A stretch of 64,000 nucleotides of DNA. Origin: Dyadobacter chenwenxiniae. GTDB lineage: Bacteria > Bacteroidota > Bacteroidia > Cytophagales > Spirosomataceae. Each line of letters begins with the position of its first letter. Position 1 is the first letter of the stretch. Of the stretch, positions 59,170 to 64,000 are shown one piece after another. The stretch is taken from positions 5,637,001 to 5,701,000 of the forward strand of contig NZ_CP094997.1 of the NCBI RefSeq assembly GCF_022869785.1, in the 5' to 3' direction. The translations under genes and the position numbers were made by a program. The notes under the pieces were generated by a model. That model had not been told where the DNA came from. It did not search any database and saw nothing but the letters and a program-made list of their open reading frames with translations.

Positions 59170-59206
59170 TATGCTTGCATAATAGTGAGCTGATTTCTTA
59201 CATTTG
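59170..59206 (+). promoter_or_regulatory. probable promoter with overlapping operator for marR-fad operon
   Basis: CTTG at 59174-59177 and TACATTTG at 59199-59206 (21 bases apart) fit a Bacteroidota promoter. The -33 region is embedded in a palindrome, TATGCTTGCATA (59170-59181), a plausible binding site for the MarR protein encoded just downstream. Confidence 0.5.
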
Positions 59207-59247
59207 TGACAAGGGGCACTCCTGACACCATTAAGCTTTCTCCGACG

Positions 59248-59712
59248 ATGCGCAAGGAAAAAACGATTGATTTCCAGATAAAATGGGCCTGGCATTCGAT
59301 TTCCAGAATGTACAATGCTTATGCCGCACGTTTTGATACAACCATGGCTGTGGGCTATGTATTGCTCAACATTGACATTGAAAACGGCACGCCCGCAACC
59401 AAAATAGCCCCTTTGCTCGGCATGGAGCCACGAAGTCTGGTGCGGATGCTGAAAAACCTGGAAGAACGCGGGCTGATCAAACGGGAGGTAAGTGAACAGG
59501 ATAAGCGGTTTGTCCGGATCGTGCTGACGGATTTAGGAAAAGAAAAACGGGAACTGGCGCGGGAAGGCGTTATTTCTTTCAATACTATGATCAGGGATAA
59601 AATTCCGCTGGATAAACTGGTCGTTTTTTTTGATGTAATTAAGGATATCAACAAACTGGTGGAAGAGGAAAATCAAAAACTCAAAGCCGGCGAAATAGAA
59701 GAAGAGCTTTAA
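59248..59712 (+). CDS. MarR family transcriptional regulator
   Basis: A 154-residue winged-helix regulator. Recognition region: TPATKIAPLLGMEPRSLVRMLKNLEERGLIKRE; wing: DKRFVRIVLTDLGKEKRE. The ATG at 59248 (MRKEKTIDFQIKW) is preferred to a GTG at 59206 that lies in the promoter. It is followed after 16 bases by a FadB/FadJ-type enzyme, an arrangement suggesting it represses fatty acid oxidation in response to an acyl-CoA-like ligand. The ligand is inference. Confidence 0.9.
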   Translation: MRKEKTIDFQIKWAWHSISRMYNAYAARFDTTMAVGYVLLNIDIENGTPATKIAPLLGMEPRSLVRMLKNLEERGLIKREVSEQDKRFVRIVLTDLGKEKRELAREGVISFNTMIRDKIPLDKLVVFFDVIKDINKLVEEENQKLKAGEIEEEL

Positions 59713-59728
59713 ACCAAACCTTTAAATA

Positions 59729-62134
59729 ATGAATCGTTCAATTCGTAAAGTAGCCGTTTTGGGCTCGGGCATTATGGGATCGCGCATTGCTTGCCACTTT
59801 GCCAATATCGGTGTGGAAGTTTTATTACTCGACATTGTTCCGAAAGAGCTTAACGACGCCGAAAAAGCAAAAGGAATTACCAACGAACACCCTGCTTTCC
59901 GAAACAGGATCGTGAATGATGCATTACAACAAGCTATAAAAGCATCCCCGGCGCCACTTTACAGCCCGGCTTTTGCCTCACGCATTAAAACGGGAAACTT
60001 CGACGATAACCTGGCCGATATCAAAAATTATGATTGGGTGATGGAAGTCGTTGTGGAACGGCTTGATATTAAGAAAAGTATTTTCGAAAAAGTGGATGCC
60101 TTACGCAGGCCCGGAACGCTGGTAACATCCAACACATCCGGAATCCCGATCCATTTAATGGCCGAAGGCCGTAGCGATGACTTCCGGAAGCATTTCTGCG
60201 GAACGCACTTCTTTAACCCACCGAGATATTTACGCTTACTTGAAATCATCCCGACGCCGGAAACCGATCAGGAAATTGTCGATTTTCTGATGCATTACGG
60301 CGATCTTTTCCTGGGTAAAACGACCGTTTTGGCGAAAGACACACCGGGTTTCATTGCTAACAGGCTGGGAATCTACGCATTGATCCAAACAATCCGTGTT
60401 GCGGCTGAAATGGGGCTGAGTGTGGATGAAGTGGATAAGCTTACTGGTCCTGTTGCCGGACGTCCAAAGTCAGGCACATATCGCCTTTCGGACGTTGTGG
60501 GATTGGATACGACGGTTCATGTTGCCAATAATTTATATGCTTCGGGCGAAGGAAAAGATGAATCGCGAGATGCCTTTGTAGTTCCGGATGTGATGCAGAA
60601 ATTATATGATAACAAATGGCTTGGAGACAAATCGGGACAGGGTTTTTATAAAAAAATAAAGGATGACAAAGGCAAATCCGTCATTCTTGCATTGGATTTC
60701 GATACATTAGAGTACAAGCCTTCTGAAAAAGTCAAGTTTGAAACATTAGAGGGCACCAAGGCCATCAGCGACGTTTCGAAGCGTTTCCCGGTGCTGATCG
60801 CGGGAAGGGACAAAGCGGGAGCGTTTTACAGAAAGACTTTCTCGGACATTTTCAGATATGCATCCTTGCGAATCCCTGAAATATCAGATGAAATCTTCCG
60901 GATCGATCAGGCTATTTCCGCGGGATTTGGCTGGCAATATGGCCTTTTTGAAACGTGGGATGCCATTGGTGTGCAAAATATGCTCTCTGTCATGGAAGGC
61001 CTGGATATGAAGCCGGCGGACTGGGTTTACGAAATGGTCGCAGCTGGCAATGAGTCATTTTATAAAGTGGAAAACGGCAAGCGTTCGTATTACGACATTG
61101 TTTCAAAAACATATAGGAAAATTCCTGGTCAGGAGAGCTTTATCCTGCTTAGTAATCTCACTAACAACATTGTATGGAAGAATGCAGGGGCAAATCTGTA
61201 TGACATTGGCGACGGAATTCTGAACCTGGAATTCAAGTCAAAGATGAATACAATGGGTTCCGAGGTGATTGAGGGAATCAATAAAGGCATTAGTCTGGCA
61301 GAAAAAGATTTCCGTGGATTGGTGATCGGTAACGAGTCCAGTGAGGCGTTCTCTGCGGGTGCGAACCTGGCAATGCTGTTCATGTTCGCTATCGAGCAGG
61401 AATTTGATGAAATTAATATGGTCATTGCGCAATTCCAGCAAACCATGATGCGGGCGCGCTATTCTGCCATTCCGGTGGTCACTGCGCCGCATACATTGGC
61501 GCTGGGTGGTGGTTGCGAGCTTAATTTACATGCGGACAAGGTTGTGGCGCACGCTGAAACTTACATGGGACTGGTGGAATTCGGCGTTGGCATTATTCCC
61601 GCGGGCGGCGGCACGAAGGAAATGGCGCTCAGGTGCTCGGATATGTATCATGCGGGAGACACGGAATTGAACATTTTGCAAACCGCATTCATGAACATTG
61701 CGCAGGCGAAAGTTTCGACCTCGGCTCAGGAAGCGCGTGAAATGAATTATCTGCAGGACAAAGACCAGATCGTTTTAAACCGGTCGAGATTGATCGTGGA
61801 GGCGAAGCAAGCGGCAATTGAGCTGGCAAACAATGGATATACGCAGCCTAAGCAGCGTAATGACATTAAAGTGCAGGGAAAAACAGGCATCGCATTGTTC
61901 ATGGCCGGTATCGCGCAGATGCGTCTGGCAAATTATATTTCCGATCACGACGCTAAAATCGCCAACAAACTTGCTTATGTAATTAATGGCGGTGATCTGA
62001 GCTATGCGCAGAATGTTACCGAACAATATCTGCTCGATCTGGAAAGGGAAGCCTTCCTGTCGCTTTGCGGTGAAAAGAAAACACTGGAAAGAATGCAAGG
62101 CTTGCTGAATGGTGGTAAACCGCCTAGAAACTAG
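59729..62134 (+). CDS. 3-hydroxyacyl-CoA dehydrogenase / enoyl-CoA hydratase fusion
   Basis: An 801-residue bifunctional beta-oxidation enzyme. N-terminal NAD-binding 3-hydroxyacyl-CoA dehydrogenase (VLGSGIMGSRIACHFANIG; about 5-185), its C-terminal domains (about 190-430), and a C-terminal crotonase fold (about 490-720) with GGGCELNLHADKVVAHAETYMGLVEFGVGIIPAGGGTKEMA. The domain order is the reverse of E. coli FadB, as is normal for this Bacteroidota/Gram-positive type. A thiolase and acyl-CoA dehydrogenase often follow such a gene; here the next gene is an Rrf2 regulator, so the remaining enzymes must be elsewhere. Confidence 0.94.
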   Translation: MNRSIRKVAVLGSGIMGSRIACHFANIGVEVLLLDIVPKELNDAEKAKGITNEHPAFRNRIVNDALQQAIKASPAPLYSPAFASRIKTGNFDDNLADIKNYDWVMEVVVERLDIKKSIFEKVDALRRPGTLVTSNTSGIPIHLMAEGRSDDFRKHFCGTHFFNPPRYLRLLEIIPTPETDQEIVDFLMHYGDLFLGKTTVLAKDTPGFIANRLGIYALIQTIRVAAEMGLSVDEVDKLTGPVAGRPKSGTYRLSDVVGLDTTVHVANNLYASGEGKDESRDAFVVPDVMQKLYDNKWLGDKSGQGFYKKIKDDKGKSVILALDFDTLEYKPSEKVKFETLEGTKAISDVSKRFPVLIAGRDKAGAFYRKTFSDIFRYASLRIPEISDEIFRIDQAISAGFGWQYGLFETWDAIGVQNMLSVMEGLDMKPADWVYEMVAAGNESFYKVENGKRSYYDIVSKTYRKIPGQESFILLSNLTNNIVWKNAGANLYDIGDGILNLEFKSKMNTMGSEVIEGINKGISLAEKDFRGLVIGNESSEAFSAGANLAMLFMFAIEQEFDEINMVIAQFQQTMMRARYSAIPVVTAPHTLALGGGCELNLHADKVVAHAETYMGLVEFGVGIIPAGGGTKEMALRCSDMYHAGDTELNILQTAFMNIAQAKVSTSAQEAREMNYLQDKDQIVLNRSRLIVEAKQAAIELANNGYTQPKQRNDIKVQGKTGIALFMAGIAQMRLANYISDHDAKIANKLAYVINGGDLSYAQNVTEQYLLDLEREAFLSLCGEKKTLERMQGLLNGGKPPRN

Positions 62135-62315
62135 TCAAACGGTGATTTCGATTTCATTCGGAAATTTTCAAGGGAATTATTGTTTGACCAATTAATGTTC
62201 TGCAATTAGCAGGATATTCGGTGAAATGTTCGATATTTAGAGTTGATCATCCTGAATACGGGATGGAGCCGATTCGCCTATATGCTACATCGACTATAAA
62301 GTACATTTAAGGACA

Positions 62316-62765
62316 ATGATTTCAAAAAAAGCAAAATACGCGCTGAAGGCTTTAAAGGTTTTGGCTGAACAATATGGGAAAGGCCCTGTGCTGATCTCCT
62401 ATATTGCTGAAAAAGAGAAGATTCCAAAGAAATTTCTGGAAGCGATATTGCTTGACTTGCGTAATAATGGTGTTTTGCAAAGTCAGAAAGGAAAAGGCGG
62501 CGGATATCTGCTGCGTATCCCACCCGGCGAAGTCAATTTTTCAAAGGTCCTGCGGATTATCGACGGCCCCATTGCACCGGCACTTTGCGTTTCGATGTTT
62601 TTTTACGGTCGTTGCGACGATTGTAAGGATGAAGAAACGTGCAGCCTGCGTTCCGTGCTCGAAAGATGGCGTGATGCTAACCTCGCTGTTCTGGACCAAA
62701 CGACATTAAACGACTTGCTTCAAGCTGAAAACGCACAGCAAACGGATGTTTTGTCACAATTATAG
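62316..62765 (+). CDS. Rrf2 family transcriptional regulator
   Basis: A 149-residue winged-helix regulator starting ISKKAKYALKALKVLAEQYG, with the recognition helix in IPKKFLEAILLDLRNNGVLQSQKGKGGGY. Cysteines C91, C100, C103 and C109 (RCDDCKDEETC) lie where IscR/NsrR-type members bind an Fe-S cluster, so it may sense iron-sulfur, NO or redox state; the spacing differs from IscR. Its last 6 bases overlap the convergent membrane protein gene. Targets are unknown. Confidence 0.9.
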   Translation: MISKKAKYALKALKVLAEQYGKGPVLISYIAEKEKIPKKFLEAILLDLRNNGVLQSQKGKGGGYLLRIPPGEVNFSKVLRIIDGPIAPALCVSMFFYGRCDDCKDEETCSLRSVLERWRDANLAVLDQTTLNDLLQAENAQQTDVLSQL

Positions 62766-64000
62766 GCGGTCTTTACGCACATACAAGCGTGTGTCATCGA
62801 AGTCGCCGATCAGCTTGTAATTGTTTAGGATATATTGAAAAAGCGCAGGGTAACTCTCAATTCCCTGGGCTTTTTTGTTTTGCACCCACATACTATTTTT
62901 TCCCACCGCATCCAGCACAATCGCCGGCTTGTTCCGCTCAATGTCGGACAGATAACGGCTTTTATATTTCTCCTGCATCGGATGGCTGAAAATGGAACGT
63001 TCCGAATGGTTCTCAGCCGTTCCCTGTGCCAGTTGCGCTTCAACATAATACACACATTGCCAGCCCCATACGACCATGTAGTCATCTGGCTGGCTATATT
63101 TTTTCAATTCCAAAACAACCGGACTCTGTGCTAATGTGCGCGCATTTACAGAATCGAAAGCATTTAACCGGCGTTCCTTAATGAAGTGATAAGCATCATT
63201 TGAAGCAAACCAGATTAGAACAACCGCAGGAAAAGCAACCGACCATTTCTCAATCCGCGACAAACCATAACCCGCCATTAATGTCCAGGGAATGATGCAG
63301 AAATTGAGATAATGTATAAAATCATTGCCGGATTTGGTAACCGCATAAATGCTTGAAAATAGCAGCAAAAGAATAGTTACGGGAATAACCAGGTTCGTTT
63401 TATCAGCATTCGGCTTTCTGAAAATCTGGTAGAAAGCGCAGATGATTGGAACAATTAATGCTAATGTAAAGATTTGAAAATCAGTGGTTAATCTAAAAAT
63501 TCTTAGAAACTGACCAGGGATTTCGAAAAAACCTTTTCCGTCCGCATAGATCGCATTCCCTAAAATGTAAAATTCGATCAGATCCGAAAACACATTAAAA
63601 GCGAGTGTCCAGATTAGCATTAGGAGCGGGAAAGTCAAACCTCCCAGGATCAGGAAAATAAGTGGTTTCGATTCTTTTTTTGATTTAAAATATTGAAAAC
63701 CAACCCATAATCCTGCGACCGCCAAAACCAGCGCCTGGGGGACGGCTTGTAACTTTGCAAAAGGAATGGTGCCAGCCGCTAACCCAAGGAAATATAAATC
63801 GCTTTTGAGATTCCCCAAATTTGATGTTGCTTTTGACAGGCACCAGACGCACACGGCAAGTAAAAGAACAGGCAGCTGCTCGCTGGAATAATGCACGAAA
63901 TCCACTTCCTGCGTAAAAGCCAGAAACAGAATGGGTACAACCGATATTTTGCGTGCAATTGCAGCACCAAACCAATTTTTCAGTGAGTAAAAAAGCAGGA
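62760..64000 (-). CDS. polytopic membrane protein, glycosyltransferase 39/PMT-like (5' end outside the window)
   Basis: At least 412 residues. The frame remains open through the right edge (64000), so the true start lies beyond it; a GTG at 63905 is internal. There are about eight or more hydrophobic helices (FLGLAAGTIPFAKLQAVPQALVLAVAGLWVGF, FTLALIVPIICAFY, VIPVTILLLLFSSIYAV) and a soluble C-terminal tail (DDYMVVWGWQCVYYVEAQLAQGTAENH). The layout suits a lipid-linked sugar glycosyltransferase of the GT-C class. The DxD/ExD catalytic loop expected near the N-terminus is not in view, so the assignment is tentative. Confidence 0.65.
   Translation of the reverse strand, partial: LLFYSLKNWFGAAIARKISVVPILFLAFTQEVDFVHYSSEQLPVLLLAVCVWCLSKATSNLGNLKSDLYFLGLAAGTIPFAKLQAVPQALVLAVAGLWVGFQYFKSKKESKPLIFLILGGLTFPLLMLIWTLAFNVFSDLIEFYILGNAIYADGKGFFEIPGQFLRIFRLTTDFQIFTLALIVPIICAFYQIFRKPNADKTNLVIPVTILLLLFSSIYAVTKSGNDFIHYLNFCIIPWTLMAGYGLSRIEKWSVAFPAVVLIWFASNDAYHFIKERRLNAFDSVNARTLAQSPVVLELKKYSQPDDYMVVWGWQCVYYVEAQLAQGTAENHSERSIFSHPMQEKYKSRYLSDIERNKPAIVLDAVGKNSMWVQNKKAQGIESYPALFQYILNNYKLIGDFDDTRLYVRKDRL

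Noticed and set aside
1..64000. tRNA or rRNA genes, insertion sequences, prophage
   Set aside because: No cloverleaf with a GTTCRANNC T-loop, no rRNA-like stretch, no transposase, integrase or phage structural protein was recognised in reading through the window.

Overview
The window looks like a chromosomal segment from a member of the Bacteroidota, most probably a Cytophagales/Dyadobacter-like bacterium. The evidence is a PorP/SprF type IX secretion protein, an RprY-type response regulator, an S9B dipeptidyl peptidase, LVIVD and DUF4136 lipoproteins, paired TTTG promoter motifs in place of a sigma-70 -35/-10, and few Shine-Dalgarno sequences. The genus is inference from family content; no rRNA is present. 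I found no tRNA, rRNA, CRISPR array, phage or insertion sequence. No gene-free stretch exceeds 300 bases.

Layout. 1-3.9 kb: PorP/SprF protein, NIPSNAP protein, quinone-oxidoreductase-like enzyme, murQ. 3.9-18.8 kb: a nearly complete branched-chain amino acid locus. An attenuator precedes ilvD-ilvB-ilvN-ilvC. A 62-bp perfect palindrome separates ilvC from ilvA and an AraC regulator. A MntA/HepT toxin-antitoxin pair follows, then leuC-leuD-cimA-leuB, then a second attenuator and a short leuA. 18.8-26.8 kb: purU, free methionine sulfoxide reductase, an ECF sigma factor with an unusual membrane/beta-barrel partner, a serpin lipoprotein and three envelope proteins. 26.8-34.7 kb: glycosyltransferase and LpxH-like pair, a double TonB_C protein, an SPFH protein with a small ribbon-helix-helix protein, and a DPP4 peptidase. 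34.7-51.3 kb: M28 peptidase, PIN toxin-antitoxin pair, hemB, rprY, fabI, a Uma2 protein, yifB/comM, an amidase, a HAD phosphatase, a kinase-like protein, an acyltransferase, a VOC protein, aroB and a DUF4136 lipoprotein. 51.3-57.7 kb: a cut-short division and cell wall cluster (rsmH-ftsL-ftsI-murE-mraY, minus strand). 57.7-64 kb: a TlpA-like lipoprotein, a MarR regulator with a FadB/FadJ-type beta-oxidation enzyme, an Rrf2 regulator, and a membrane protein running off the right edge.

The most striking content is regulatory. Both the ilv operon and leuA are preceded by a tiny ORF rich in the matching amino acids (MKFILIVPVLLLVTH; MNALELNLNLLILLTP). Each has an antiterminator arm just after its stop codon and a U-tailed terminator before the structural gene. 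Both leaders also carry the same palindrome, GCGAAATTTCGC, at the same distance from a Bacteroidota-type promoter. The leuA they control lacks the leucine-binding regulatory domain, so attenuation may be its main control. Long inverted repeats of several families sit between genes, including at the point where the division cluster is interrupted.
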